NCBI RefSeq assembly: GCF_003858535.1
Contig: NZ_RQTJ01000001.1
Coordinates: 62,001-126,000 of the forward strand
Direction of reading: 5' to 3'
DNA from: Paenimyroides viscosum
Lineage (GTDB): Bacteria > Bacteroidota > Bacteroidia > Flavobacteriales > Flavobacteriaceae
DNA: 64,000 nucleotides
Positions within the stretch are counted from its first letter, which is position 1; the number at the start of each line of letters is the position of its first letter. Below, piece by piece: positions 24,952 to 33,127 of the stretch. Under the pieces are notes generated by a model. That model was not told the origin of the DNA and ran no database searches. It saw only the letters and a program-made list of their open reading frames with translations. The position numbers were made by a program, and so were the translations under genes.

Positions 24952-25197
24952 TTAAAATTTTGTGTCTTTTACTGATTTTGGATCGTTTCCGGGTTTAACA
25001 GTGTCACTATCTCTAATTGGTCCACCATTTGGTCGATGTATTCTAACTTCTCCTCCGCCATTATTTGATGAAAACTGTTTTGCTAGTTGTTCAGCTTGTT
25101 TTTGAGTACTGGCAATTGCTGAAGCTTTCTTGCCGCCTTCCTTCTGGACATTCCATCCGTCTTGCCCTTTCTTTTGTGTTACATGGTAATTTGCCAT
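24952..25197 (-). CDS. DUF2188 domain-containing protein, 81 aa
   Basis: The protein starts MANYHVTQKKGQDGWNVQKEGG, then KASAIASTQKQAEQLAKQF and GGGEVRIHRPNGGPIRDSDT. This is the full DUF2188 layout (a small beta-beta-alpha-beta domain of unknown role, often next to stress and mobile-element genes). It starts 27 bases after the IetS-like gene in the same direction, so it may be the third gene of that operon. Confidence 0.75.
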   Translation of the reverse strand: MANYHVTQKKGQDGWNVQKEGGKKASAIASTQKQAEQLAKQFSSNNGGGEVRIHRPNGGPIRDSDTVKPGNDPKSVKDTKF

Positions 25198-25224
25198 AAT
25201 TATATGTTTTTTTAAATTCTTAAA

Positions 25225-27705
25225 TTAAACTCTTGGTACAATTCGAGCTGCAGTTTTGATGTCAACCGACTGGACTCCAAGCGACTGTAGCATTTGTCGC
25301 ATGTCATTAAATACTGGTTTCTCACTACTAGGATCTGAAATTGTTAGTATTGCTGTAAATGGTACACCCGCAGCTGGTATAGTTACACCATCTCTTGACA
25401 AGTACTCTACATCTAGTTTCCATTCTGTCGATGGTCCAACTCCTCGGGGGAAAGTTTTTTCATAAACTTTCACTGGACTCCATTTGAAAGAATGTTCAAT
25501 CTGATCTTTCTCATATAAACTTCCGTCACCATCTTCTGGCGTATAAATTGCATTCAACCTTCCTTTATAGTTACCATTATTTTGTAGCTGTCTCAGAGCT
25601 GCGTCGATATTTATTCTGACAAACTCAGATCCAAATCTGTAATCAAATCTTGGAGTGCTTACAATAGTGAGTTTTGCGTGCCCAAAGCATTTACCATCCC
25701 TTACTAAACTTGACGGCCATGAAAATTTAAAACTCATTTTATGGCCACTTATGGCTCGGTTTGCAAATACTAATGTTATTGCAGATGAATTTCCGTTCAA
25801 AAAGTCTTCAGAACCATCCGGCATACCGAATCCAACCAAGTGTTTGGAGACATTTCTCAAATTTTTGTCGTTGAGGGACTCTGGCAATACAGCATGATGG
25901 ATTCCAAGAGCGATTAGTGTTTCCCTTGAAACTATACCTTCAATCGAATGATCAAGACTTGCTAAAGTCTTTGCTACATTAGGAGCTGCGTAACTAGTTC
26001 CGCAACCATCTACAATATTACTCGTTGGGTCTAAAGATAGAAGACCATGTCCTAAAGTTGGGTGACTAGTCCCAGAACCACCAATATGAGCAAAATCAGG
26101 TTTGAGTCCTACTCGTAGTCCAGGTCCTCGACAACTGTAACTGCTTAGAGCATAAGGAACAACACCTTCAAGATGCGGAGGGTTTAAAGCTGAAACACTA
26201 ATATTACGACAGCTTTCAGCTGGTTTTTTAATAGCGTCATTTCTCGAAGAAGCTAATATTTTTAATGCATCAAAATGATCCACAGGCCATTCTTTTCTAA
26301 TATCTCTAGGATGCGTATTACCCGCCGAAATAACAAAAACGACATCGTTTTCTTCTGCAATTTTGTCCAAAATTTGTGCAGGAACGCTATAGCCTGTAGT
26401 GGATGCATGCTCTTCTATATTCAGGCTGAAATTAAATATTCGAACTCCAGTTCTAGCTTTTAATTCCTGAACAGCAGTTTCAAGTTCATTAAAAAATTCT
26501 AGAGGTTTTGAATAGTACGAGCTATATCTATCAGCACGAGGTAATATATCAAGATCTATAATTTTACAACCATCAATTTCCCGGCAAATAGCGTTCCCAT
26601 TTAATTGTTGGCCAAATATTGCTAATCCAGCTATAAAAGTACCGTGATTTTCGTCTTTGTCCATGCTGCTAATTAATCCCCAACGATCTTCTATCCAGTC
26701 GCCATAAACATCTGAAACACCTCCGTCTACAACGCATATTTTTGGATATGACCCTTTATGATCAGGAGCAAGAACAATAAAGTTTTCACCTTTGACCTGA
26801 GACTTGACAGTTGAGCTTTGTGTAATGATGGGAGGAAGAGTAACTTTTTTTACCAATGGATGATTTCCCAAATATTCTAATAATTCGTTATGTCTCTCCA
26901 AGTTTAGGTCAATAGATTTTTTCTCTCCTGATTTGCCTGCTGTTGATGATGAGTAAAGCTGTATTACGGGAGTTGAATCGGTTTTTTCTAATTTGACACC
27001 AAACACAACAGATGAGCCCTGACCGGTAGTAATTCTTGACACAAATAAGCCTGTGCCTAAAATGGTTAACCCGCCAAAAAAGCTATCAAACAAATCGAAT
27101 TTGTATTTACTTAGTAAATCCCAATCTTGCCTCGCCGGAGGAGCTTCAAACAATTCTACCATATACGAACCGCCAGTTTGGGGATTAGATAGCCATTTTA
27201 CGGCTTCTTTAACAGAAAAATTCCTTTTGTCACTTGCAGTATATGGGCTAATTCCTTCAATTGCACCGACTTCACTTCTTAATCTTGAAGGATTAGGTTC
27301 ATTCTTCCCATTCTTTTCTTTATATCTTGTTTCAGGTTCAGCCTGTCCAACTTTAGTATTTATTTTATCAATACTTTCTGGCGTCAGTTCGACAAATAAT
27401 TCTCCCAAATCTCCAGCTCCAATTATAGGAGCAACATCCCTTTTAAACACTTGTGAAGTTGGGCGATGACTTTTTGCTAATGCCGTTTGCTTTAATGTAA
27501 CTTTCGCATAAGAAACCTTAGCAAAACTATTTACCAATTGCATGCTCTTTATCTCACTAAGCTGATTTTGAATATTATCTCGATGCTCGATGAATTCAGT
27601 ATCATTTCCGGCAAAAAAGTCTTTAGAACCACCGCCTCCATTATTTTCTAATGCCTCGATAAAAGCATCGCTATTTAATACTATTTGAACAGGACTATTT
27701 GCCAT
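25225..27705 (-). CDS. ietS: Subtilisin-like serine protease, IetS-like
   Basis: The 826-aa protein contains an S8 peptidase domain: Asp in VVDGGVSD (residue about 323), His in ENHGTFIAGL (about 353) and Ser in GCGTSYAAP (about 570), in the family order D-H-S. There is no signal peptide, so it acts in the cytoplasm. Residues 1-300 are a family-specific N-terminal domain and 620-826 a beta-rich C-terminal region. An intracellular S8 protease paired with an AAA+ ATPase corresponds to IetAS, first described as a plasmid-stability pair in Agrobacterium and later shown to act against phages. It follows the ATPase by three bases. Confidence 0.75.
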   Translation of the reverse strand: MANSPVQIVLNSDAFIEALENNGGGGSKDFFAGNDTEFIEHRDNIQNQLSEIKSMQLVNSFAKVSYAKVTLKQTALAKSHRPTSQVFKRDVAPIIGAGDLGELFVELTPESIDKINTKVGQAEPETRYKEKNGKNEPNPSRLRSEVGAIEGISPYTASDKRNFSVKEAVKWLSNPQTGGSYMVELFEAPPARQDWDLLSKYKFDLFDSFFGGLTILGTGLFVSRITTGQGSSVVFGVKLEKTDSTPVIQLYSSSTAGKSGEKKSIDLNLERHNELLEYLGNHPLVKKVTLPPIITQSSTVKSQVKGENFIVLAPDHKGSYPKICVVDGGVSDVYGDWIEDRWGLISSMDKDENHGTFIAGLAIFGQQLNGNAICREIDGCKIIDLDILPRADRYSSYYSKPLEFFNELETAVQELKARTGVRIFNFSLNIEEHASTTGYSVPAQILDKIAEENDVVFVISAGNTHPRDIRKEWPVDHFDALKILASSRNDAIKKPAESCRNISVSALNPPHLEGVVPYALSSYSCRGPGLRVGLKPDFAHIGGSGTSHPTLGHGLLSLDPTSNIVDGCGTSYAAPNVAKTLASLDHSIEGIVSRETLIALGIHHAVLPESLNDKNLRNVSKHLVGFGMPDGSEDFLNGNSSAITLVFANRAISGHKMSFKFSWPSSLVRDGKCFGHAKLTIVSTPRFDYRFGSEFVRINIDAALRQLQNNGNYKGRLNAIYTPEDGDGSLYEKDQIEHSFKWSPVKVYEKTFPRGVGPSTEWKLDVEYLSRDGVTIPAAGVPFTAILTISDPSSEKPVFNDMRQMLQSLGVQSVDIKTAARIVPRV

Positions 27706-27708
27706 AAC

Positions 27709-28896
27709 TTATATTTTTTCAGAATCTTTAAATTTCGATAGCTGCTTACTCAAAGTTGACGGGGTCATTCCGAACAATGATGCTAGATCTTTCTGTTTAA
27801 AAGAGTAAACCTTATCGTTTAATAGCATGTTGATAAAATCTTCATCATTGTGAACCATAACATTTCTCTTTTTTGTGTCTACCCTTCCAGAGTTAAGTAC
27901 AGCAAATTGCTTCATTACTTCTACTATATTGCTTTTCTTTTCTAAGACAAAAGCTCTCTTTAGCCATTTTGAAAGCATTTCTGCATCAGCACCTGATGAA
28001 CCATCTAGGCACCATGCTAAAAATTTAATCTCACTTTCGTTAAATTCTAAAGGTGTAATAAAATTCTTGAGTAATTGGATCATTACTTCGGGGGAAGGTT
28101 TAGGAATTTCAACCTGTATATCAAACCTTCTCCAAATAGCGGGATCAAGAAGACTTTCATGGTTGGTTACACCAATGGTAAAACCTTTTTCATGACGTGA
28201 ATCTAGACTTTGCAACAACGTATTGACGACTCTTTTTACTTCACCAACCTCCTGCGGATCGTTACGGAGTTTAGCTATTGCATCAAACTCATCAAGAAGT
28301 AAGATGCATTTATACCTATTAGCAAAAGCGAACAGATTACCAATATTTCGAGATGTAGTTCCTAAATACGAAGACATAAGCCCTTCTAACCTTGCCAGTA
28401 CTACAGGTAATCCAATTTGTTTTGCAATCCATTTTGCTAAATGTGTTTTACCAGTTCCTGGCGCACCATAAATTAAGCAGGAGCTAGCAGGAGTAGCATT
28501 AATTTCTAAAAGTTGATCGAATTTACTCCATTCATTTACAATTGAGTGAATAGCAAGCTGGATATTACCATCAAACATTGGGGCTTTTTCTGGTAGATCA
28601 TCAGGGAAAAAAATCTCTGCCAATGGTGTTGATGTCTCCTTATCTACAGGAATCGATGTCTTAGGAGTTACTTCCTCGCCTTTTAAAACAACGAAAGATC
28701 TTTGGATTTTACTTGGAGACATGTCAAGCGATGATTCAGAAGCAGTCAACAAAGCCTCCAATGATTTTGCCTCTTTAGCAAACCCATCTTTTTCCAGACT
28801 TTCTTTTAATCTTCTAATTTGATGCGTGACAGCTTCATTCGGCATTGCCAATGCGGATCTGCTTAGAGCTTGTACTATACTGAAATATTTGAGCAT
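27709..28896 (-). CDS. ietA: AAA+ ATPase, IetA-like, with C-terminal HTH
   Basis: The 395-aa protein has Walker A GAPGTGKTHLAKW (residue about 144-150), Walker B ILLLDEFDAI (about 198-206) and sensor-1 GVTNHES followed by an arginine-rich WRRFD. It begins with MLKYFSIVQALSRSALAMPNEAVTHQIRRL, a helical N-domain. The C-terminus (about 370-392), KQKDLASLFGMTPSTLSKQLSKF, is a helix-turn-helix, suggesting direct control of its own promoter, where 20-bp-phased boxes lie (28941-29006). In IetAS the ATPase controls or feeds the protease. Confidence 0.75.
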   Translation of the reverse strand: MLKYFSIVQALSRSALAMPNEAVTHQIRRLKESLEKDGFAKEAKSLEALLTASESSLDMSPSKIQRSFVVLKGEEVTPKTSIPVDKETSTPLAEIFFPDDLPEKAPMFDGNIQLAIHSIVNEWSKFDQLLEINATPASSCLIYGAPGTGKTHLAKWIAKQIGLPVVLARLEGLMSSYLGTTSRNIGNLFAFANRYKCILLLDEFDAIAKLRNDPQEVGEVKRVVNTLLQSLDSRHEKGFTIGVTNHESLLDPAIWRRFDIQVEIPKPSPEVMIQLLKNFITPLEFNESEIKFLAWCLDGSSGADAEMLSKWLKRAFVLEKKSNIVEVMKQFAVLNSGRVDTKKRNVMVHNDEDFINMLLNDKVYSFKQKDLASLFGMTPSTLSKQLSKFKDSEKI

Positions 28897-28940
28897 TTGC
28901 TTATTTGTTTCTTAAGTTATAAATGCAAATATAATAATAA

Positions 28941-29006
28941 ATTTCCAAAACGAGGTTTTTATTTCCGTTTTTTGATATAAATTTCCAAAAAAAGATTTTA
29001 GTTTCT
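28941..29006 (-). promoter_or_regulatory. 20-bp-phased repeat boxes upstream of ietA-like gene
   Basis: ATTTCC occurs at 28941, 28961 and 28981 and GTTTCT at 29001, exactly 20 bp apart. Two larger direct copies of 26 bp (28941-28966 and 28981-29006) match at 20 of 26 positions. A TATATTTG -7-like element on the minus strand lies downstream of them (28927-28934). This looks like an operator array, perhaps for the HTH of the ATPase itself. Confidence 0.5.
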
Positions 29007-29099
29007 ATTTTCTCTTAAAAACAAGTTTAACAACATGAAAGTGAGTATGTTTCATGAATATTAATAAATGGGGAGCATTGCAAATAGAAAAGGGAGCTT

Positions 29100-29210
29100 G
29101 CTATCAAACAAACTCCCAATATCAAAATTCTCCAAAATCATTTTCCACAAAACAAAAGAATAAACTTCAGTTTCAAAGAAAAGGTAACTACCCAATAGCT
29201 GGCTTTTTAG
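29100..29210 (-). pseudogene. Degenerate duplicate of the 3' end of the traD-like gene
   Basis: Translated on the minus strand, 29115-29210 matches the C-terminus of the intact gene at 30604-31239. A 28-residue block aligns without gaps and has 15 identities, including LL-x-S-x-L, ETE, L-x-K and a terminal FDIG. The bases around it (CAAACTCCC, then TCAAAAT, then TCATTTT) also match 30608-30645. The remnant lacks the gene body and lies at the junction between the IetAS cargo and the tra genes. An open frame here (29061-29255) is therefore a relic, not a working gene. Confidence 0.6.
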
Positions 29211-29220
29211 CATGCTGAAT

Positions 29221-30573
29221 TCACATTCTGCGACCTTTTCTTTTGCTGAATTCACTTTCCTCTGGCTTTGGACTAGTGGATTTTTTTTGCCCTACCTTTA
29301 CTTCTTGTCCATTGTTTTGCTTTACGGTTTCCGCAAAACGGGTCTGATGCCACGGTATTACTTTGGCGTCAAATTTCAGTTGCACTCCATGTTTTTTTAA
29401 ATAGTCTGAACTATTTAAGTCATCCGCTTTGTTTTGGCAAATTGGATCAAGGGTACGTTTGCCTGGAATTTGTACAACAATTAGGTCTTTGGGGATCTCC
29501 TTGACATTGAGGCTCACTTCTTGAAAAGTATGCGTCCTTTGATTGTAAGGAATGGTATAGGTGTCGTCTTTGTGCGAATAATAATGTTTGAGTTCGGAAA
29601 AGATGATGCCCCGTGACCAGATATCATCTGTTGGGTGCAATTTGTCATTAAATAAGTCAATATGAAAAGTGTGTCCCGCAATATCTATCGTTGGGATAAT
29701 ACCTTTGTAAGCAATTTTATCGAACGCATCCTGATCAACCATCAGTTTGAAATCGTCCATTCCCGCCATAATATCTTCGGAAATATTATGTTTCTTTGAC
29801 ATCCCAGTTGGGTCGAGTTTTACAAAGTCGGGTATCTCTGCTAATTTTGCTCCTGGTTCGGCGTATGTCGTCAAGTCCTTTGTGTTTAGGCTGTACCAAA
29901 ATCTGTAGCCCTGTACTGCTTTTTCTTCCTTATCGGATAGAGAAATTACATTTTTCGGATTGGCTTTTTGACGGAGTTCCAACTGATTGACATCGACGAT
30001 AAATTCTGTTCCGAATACTTTATATGTCGGAAGTACTCTTTGTGTGTCGGTGGGTATCTTATACAAATTGTTCTTTGGTCCGCTAACAATATATTCTTTT
30101 TTTGGCTGTAGCTGTTCGGCAACATTACGTTTTATATGCTCAATCACATTGGTGTCTACCCACGGAAGGGTACGGGCTTCAAAGTGCATTTGCTTCACAT
30201 CCTGATCAGTAATGCTATTGCCATGCTTTCTATTCCATCCCACTATATCCAATTCATAATGATTTGGAAACTGCACTATGATAATATCCGTAGGCAGTTC
30301 GGTCATTTTAGAAACATCGTCCTGCTGAAATTCGCGTTTTGTTGGATTATAGGGAATAACAAATGCCCGTCTGTCACGATCATAGTAGTCTTTTATTTCA
30401 GTAAAGTCTATGCCTTTGGATATAAAGTCGTCCTTTGGCCGTAGTTTGTTCATGCGTAAATCCACATAGAATGTATGACCTGCAATATCAAGTGTAGGTA
30501 GTATGCCTTTATTCAAACGCAGGTCAAGCAAACTGCCCGGTTCTATATTAGTATTTGGCAATCCATTTTCCAT
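29221..30573 (-). CDS. DUF3945/DUF4099-type conjugative transposon protein, 450 aa
   Basis: The protein has no signal peptide. It contains two full copies and a partial copy of one unit: residues about 14-110 (GILPTLDIAGHTFYVDLRMNKLRP, then GIDFTEIKDYY, then AFVIPYN) and 290-385 (GIIPTIDIAGHTFHIDLFNDKLHP, then GIIFSELKHYY, then TYTIPYN), with a divergent copy near 185-255 (VLPTYKVFGTEFIVDVNQLELR). This unit is common in Bacteroidota conjugation loci, sometimes fused to topoisomerase- or primase-like parts, which are absent here. The tail is basic. It sits 30 bases after the traD-like gene. Role unknown. Confidence 0.7.
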   Translation of the reverse strand: MENGLPNTNIEPGSLLDLRLNKGILPTLDIAGHTFYVDLRMNKLRPKDDFISKGIDFTEIKDYYDRDRRAFVIPYNPTKREFQQDDVSKMTELPTDIIIVQFPNHYELDIVGWNRKHGNSITDQDVKQMHFEARTLPWVDTNVIEHIKRNVAEQLQPKKEYIVSGPKNNLYKIPTDTQRVLPTYKVFGTEFIVDVNQLELRQKANPKNVISLSDKEEKAVQGYRFWYSLNTKDLTTYAEPGAKLAEIPDFVKLDPTGMSKKHNISEDIMAGMDDFKLMVDQDAFDKIAYKGIIPTIDIAGHTFHIDLFNDKLHPTDDIWSRGIIFSELKHYYSHKDDTYTIPYNQRTHTFQEVSLNVKEIPKDLIVVQIPGKRTLDPICQNKADDLNSSDYLKKHGVQLKFDAKVIPWHQTRFAETVKQNNGQEVKVGQKKSTSPKPEESEFSKRKGRRM

Positions 30574-30603
30574 ATTTTCTTATTTTAAAAGACAAAGGGA
30601 AGT

Positions 30604-31239
30604 CTATACAAACTCCCCAATGTCAAAATCATTCAAATCATTTTTCCGCAAAGTGGAAGAACCGGCTTCCGTTTCAGATGAGAGTGTGCTATCCAAAAGC
30701 TCGGCAATTTTTAGGGAGGCACCCTCGATGGAATTTTCCAGCAGGCTGAATAATTCAGTCCCCTGTAATCTTTGAACTATATCTACCGCTGTTTCCTTTT
30801 GTAATTGTTCCAAATTCTCTTTTTGGAGCAATGCACCTACGGAGCTTAGTTCTTCAAATGTAACCCCTTGGGCAAGACTGTTATCGCCACCAAATATTCC
30901 GTACCTGTTCCATTCTTCTTCCTCTTCCTCCAAATCAGGCATATTTCTGAAAACTTCGTCCAGCTCTTCCTTGCGGATTTGAATGCCGACGTTTTCATTA
31001 TCGTCGTATTCAATGTCTAAATTAGCAGGGTTTATCTCGGGTTCCTCAATTTGGCGTTCATTGGCAGTGTTTGGCACTGAAAGGCGTTCTACGGGTTTAG
31101 GTTGTCCCATAATATCGGGCAGGTTCGGATTGACTTTCTTCTGCGAAGGTTCTTGCTTTGAACTTTTCTTTATGACAATCTTATCCTGCAAAAGGAGGGC
31201 TATGACTATCAGCAGGCATATCACAATTACTGTTTCCAT
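30604..31239 (-). CDS. TraD-like conjugal transfer protein (DUF4122 type), 211 aa
   Basis: An N-terminal membrane helix (residues 1-20, METVIVICLLIVIALLLQDKI) is followed by a basic segment, Pro/Asn-rich linker, a DLEEEEEEW acidic patch near 100, and a helical C-terminal region ending NDFDIGEFV. Position after the traB-like gene and the layout fit the TraD/DUF4122 proteins of Bacteroidota ICEs. A 10-bp-phased TGGC array lies inside its coding sequence (31051-31090). A degraded copy of its 3' end is found at 29100-29210. Confidence 0.65.
   Translation of the reverse strand: METVIVICLLIVIALLLQDKIVIKKSSKQEPSQKKVNPNLPDIMGQPKPVERLSVPNTANERQIEEPEINPANLDIEYDDNENVGIQIRKEELDEVFRNMPDLEEEEEEWNRYGIFGGDNSLAQGVTFEELSSVGALLQKENLEQLQKETAVDIVQRLQGTELFSLLENSIEGASLKIAELLDSTLSSETEAGSSTLRKNDLNDFDIGEFV
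31051..31090 (-). repeat. 10-bp-phased TGGC array inside the traD-like gene
   Basis: TTGGC occurs at 31051, 31061 and 31071 and AAGGC at 31081. Seventeen bases, GGCAGTGTTTGGCACTG, are identical to the array at 32793-32830. The array encodes SVPNTANERQ in the traD-like protein. It could be an internal operator for the genes downstream or the source or a copy of the intergenic arrays. Confidence 0.5.
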
Positions 31240-31242
31240 AGC

Positions 31243-31647
31243 TTATAAAATGGGTTTAAAATGTTCATTGAAATAATCTGTAATATCGTCCCCGTACTCC
31301 CTGAAATGATGTTCAAGAATGTTGTCAATGTAAGAGTAGAGCGTTGTTCTTTCTTCCCTTGTCAGTTGAACGATGCGTAGCAATCTTTCGTGATATTCAG
31401 GGCGTATGTAAACCACCTTACCATTACGTCCCGATGGAAACCGATTGACCAAAAATGTTTCCTCGTAGTCCACTTTCTTTGATGAACTGTTCCTGGCTTT
31501 TTCTCTGGGCTTTGTTTCCTTTGGTACATCCTGCTGTTTATTATTACTCGGTGGGGCAACAGGCTCGTCGCCGCTTATGATGTTCATAAGGTATTCCTCA
31601 TCAACATTGGGCTTTTCAAAATCGTTATTTTTATTATCTGAAGCCAT
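31243..31647 (-). CDS. Conjugal transfer protein TraB-like (DUF3408)
   Basis: The 134-aa protein has an acidic, disordered N-terminal half (residues 1-60, rich in Asn, Pro, Lys) and a C-terminal domain with YIRPEYHERLLRIVQLTREERTTLYSYIDNILEHHF, the DUF3408 signature, which resembles ribbon-helix-helix partners of ParA proteins. It follows the ParA-like gene by 12 bases and precedes the traD-like gene by 3 bases. It is likely to work with that ParA in element maintenance or transfer. Confidence 0.8.
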   Translation of the reverse strand: MASDNKNNDFEKPNVDEEYLMNIISGDEPVAPPSNNKQQDVPKETKPREKARNSSSKKVDYEETFLVNRFPSGRNGKVVYIRPEYHERLLRIVQLTREERTTLYSYIDNILEHHFREYGDDITDYFNEHFKPIL

Positions 31648-31659
31648 ACTTTACTGTTT

Positions 31660-32427
31660 TTATAGATGCGTGATTTTTAAAAATTCCTCGACAAACAAAT
31701 CCATTTTGGTTGCTTTCATCAACTGTGGTTCAGCAGGCAACAAACTTGATCGGAATACATAGCTGCCCGTATCATCTGTTTCCTTTCGGAAACGTTTGCT
31801 ATCCATTATCCTTGTTTCCATTATGGGCAGGTTTAGTTCCTTGATGACACTTTGATACGCATCATACAAACCTGTTTTTTCCCTGCCGTCCACTTGGTTC
31901 CAGAACAGCCACATCTCTTGTTCCATATTGCCATCGTCTGTTTTTGGAAGTCCGAGAAAGGCTTTGGTAAATCCCAATGTACTTTCCACTACCAAACGGT
32001 CGGCAGTAATAGGCGAAAAGATAAAGTCCATTTTTTTTAAGGTCGTCAGTACGCCTTTGGTATTGGCTGTTCCCGGCAGGTCGAAGAATATTACATCTGG
32101 CACAACCGCCGATTGGCTTCTGTATTCCGATGCTTTCTCAAGAGCTGTTTCAGCCTTGCATTTAATAATCGGGTACGCTTTTTTGTTGATGGTCTGGAAC
32201 TGCTTCATTGCTGCCTTTTTATGGTAGTCGTTCTGCATTATGGTTCTCTTATCCCTTTCACGCATATTGTTTAGGCTGTGTTGTGGAAAGTCGCAGTCCA
32301 TTACAAGCACATTAAAACCTAAACGGTAGTGAAGCACACTTGCCAGCAAAGTGGTCATCGTAGATTTTCCAACACCACCCTTTTGGGTGGAGAAGCTGAT
32401 TTTTAAAGTTTTCTTTGTTGTTTCCAT
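31660..32427 (-). CDS. traA: ParA-family ATPase, TraA
   Basis: The 255-aa protein has a deviant Walker A, KGGVGKST, at residues about 17-24, then a DCDFPQHS Walker A-prime and PDVIFFDLPGT Walker B, as in ParA/MinD. In Bacteroidota ICEs this gene opens the tra cluster and is called TraA. It is followed by DUF3408, the usual partner. Upstream lies the gene-free region with oriT-like repeats, so traA and mobA are divergently transcribed. Confidence 0.88.
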   Translation of the reverse strand: METTKKTLKISFSTQKGGVGKSTMTTLLASVLHYRLGFNVLVMDCDFPQHSLNNMRERDKRTIMQNDYHKKAAMKQFQTINKKAYPIIKCKAETALEKASEYRSQSAVVPDVIFFDLPGTANTKGVLTTLKKMDFIFSPITADRLVVESTLGFTKAFLGLPKTDDGNMEQEMWLFWNQVDGREKTGLYDAYQSVIKELNLPIMETRIMDSKRFRKETDDTGSYVFRSSLLPAEPQLMKATKMDLFVEEFLKITHL

Positions 32428-32626
32428 TATTTAAAAATTTATTGTTACACACTTTATTTGTTTTGCAGGATTGAATATTTGTTTATCTGATTATAACTTC
32501 ATTACTATATTCCTGCATTCTCTTTTGGGTACTTTCCTGCACAGGTATTTGCTTTCATTTTTGCCTTGTCAGGCACATTCTTTGGCAAGTGACAAAACTT
32601 GCAACAGGTAAATTACTTTACCGCTT

Positions 32627-32677
32627 TTATGCTTTTACACTTTTATTATTTTATGCTTTTAAAACCTTATGCTTTTA
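32627..32677 (+). repeat. Three copies of TTATGCTTTTA
   Basis: The 11-mer TTATGCTTTTA occurs at 32627-32637, 32651-32661 and 32667-32677, that is at intervals of 24 and 16 bp, multiples of 8. A fourth GCTTTTAT starts at 32623. The array is iteron-like and lies 200 bases upstream of traA on the shared traA/mobA spacer. Confidence 0.55.
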
Positions 32678-32792
32678 TTCTAAACTGTCTGTTTGCAAAC
32701 CTAATTTTCTTCTTTGTTTAGATACATTTTTTACTACCTGCACTAAAATTATACGGCAAATAAAGTGATTGATTTGTCCGCTGATTGTGGTG

Positions 32793-32830
32793 TGGCAGTT
32801 TTTGGCGTTCAAAGGCAGTGTTTGGCACTG
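32793..32830 (-). promoter_or_regulatory. 10-bp-phased TGGC array upstream of traA
   Basis: TGGC (32793), TGGC (32803), AGGC (32813) and TGGC (32823) follow at exact 10-bp steps. The last 17 bases, GGCAGTGTTTGGCACTG, are shared with the array inside the traD-like gene. It lies 365 bases from the traA ATG and reads as GCCA in the traA direction. Confidence 0.6.
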
Positions 32831-33005
32831 CTATACAATACACTGCTTTCGTAAACAGGGCTTTACTTTGTATTGTGATTTTTATTAACAGATTTATGCA
32901 AAAGTCTTTTGACAAATCGGAGGGTAATGGGAACGGCATCGAGCCGTTTTTCCCTGTTACATTCAATCCGTCCCGCAGGGCGGATTTTTGTGTTCAACAG
33001 AACAC

Positions 33006-33061
33006 GGCAAGTTGTGTTTTGAGCATCTCGGAATGATTTCCGATGCTCAAAACAACTTGCC
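33006..33061. other. Long inverted repeat, oriT candidate
   Basis: A left arm beginning GGCAAGTTGTGTTTTGAGC and a right arm ending GCTCAAAACAACTTGCC pair over about 25 bp with only two 2-base bulges (GT and TC on the left) and a small loop. It stands 66 bases before mobA. Inverted repeats of this kind beside mob genes are typical relaxase recognition sites. The nick position cannot be read from sequence. Confidence 0.55.
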
Positions 33062-33127
33062 CTTTGCAGGGGGCAGAAAACACCTTCCGAAGTCAGGGTT
33101 TTGTATGGATTTTAAAATGGATTAGTG

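Larger units (their letters stand above)
32428..33127. other. Gene-free region between traA and mobA, probable oriT region
   Basis: These 700 bases hold no credible gene but much symmetry: GCAAGT with ACTTGC (32585-32602), GGTAAA with TTTACC (32607-32622), three TTATGCTTTTA copies, the 10-bp-phased array, an AACGGC/GCCGTT hairpin framed by GGG/CCC (32929-32954), a terminator-like ATCCGTCC/GGGCGGAT stem followed by five T (32966-32990), and a long inverted repeat at 33006-33061. It divides divergent traA and mobA. Origins of transfer in Bacteroidota elements normally lie next to mobA/mobB. Confidence 0.55.

Noticed and set aside
29061..29255. 64-codon frame at the end of the DUF3945 gene
   Set aside because: It overlaps the DUF3945 gene, and its sequence is a degraded copy of the traD-like C-terminus, so it is listed as a pseudogene remnant.
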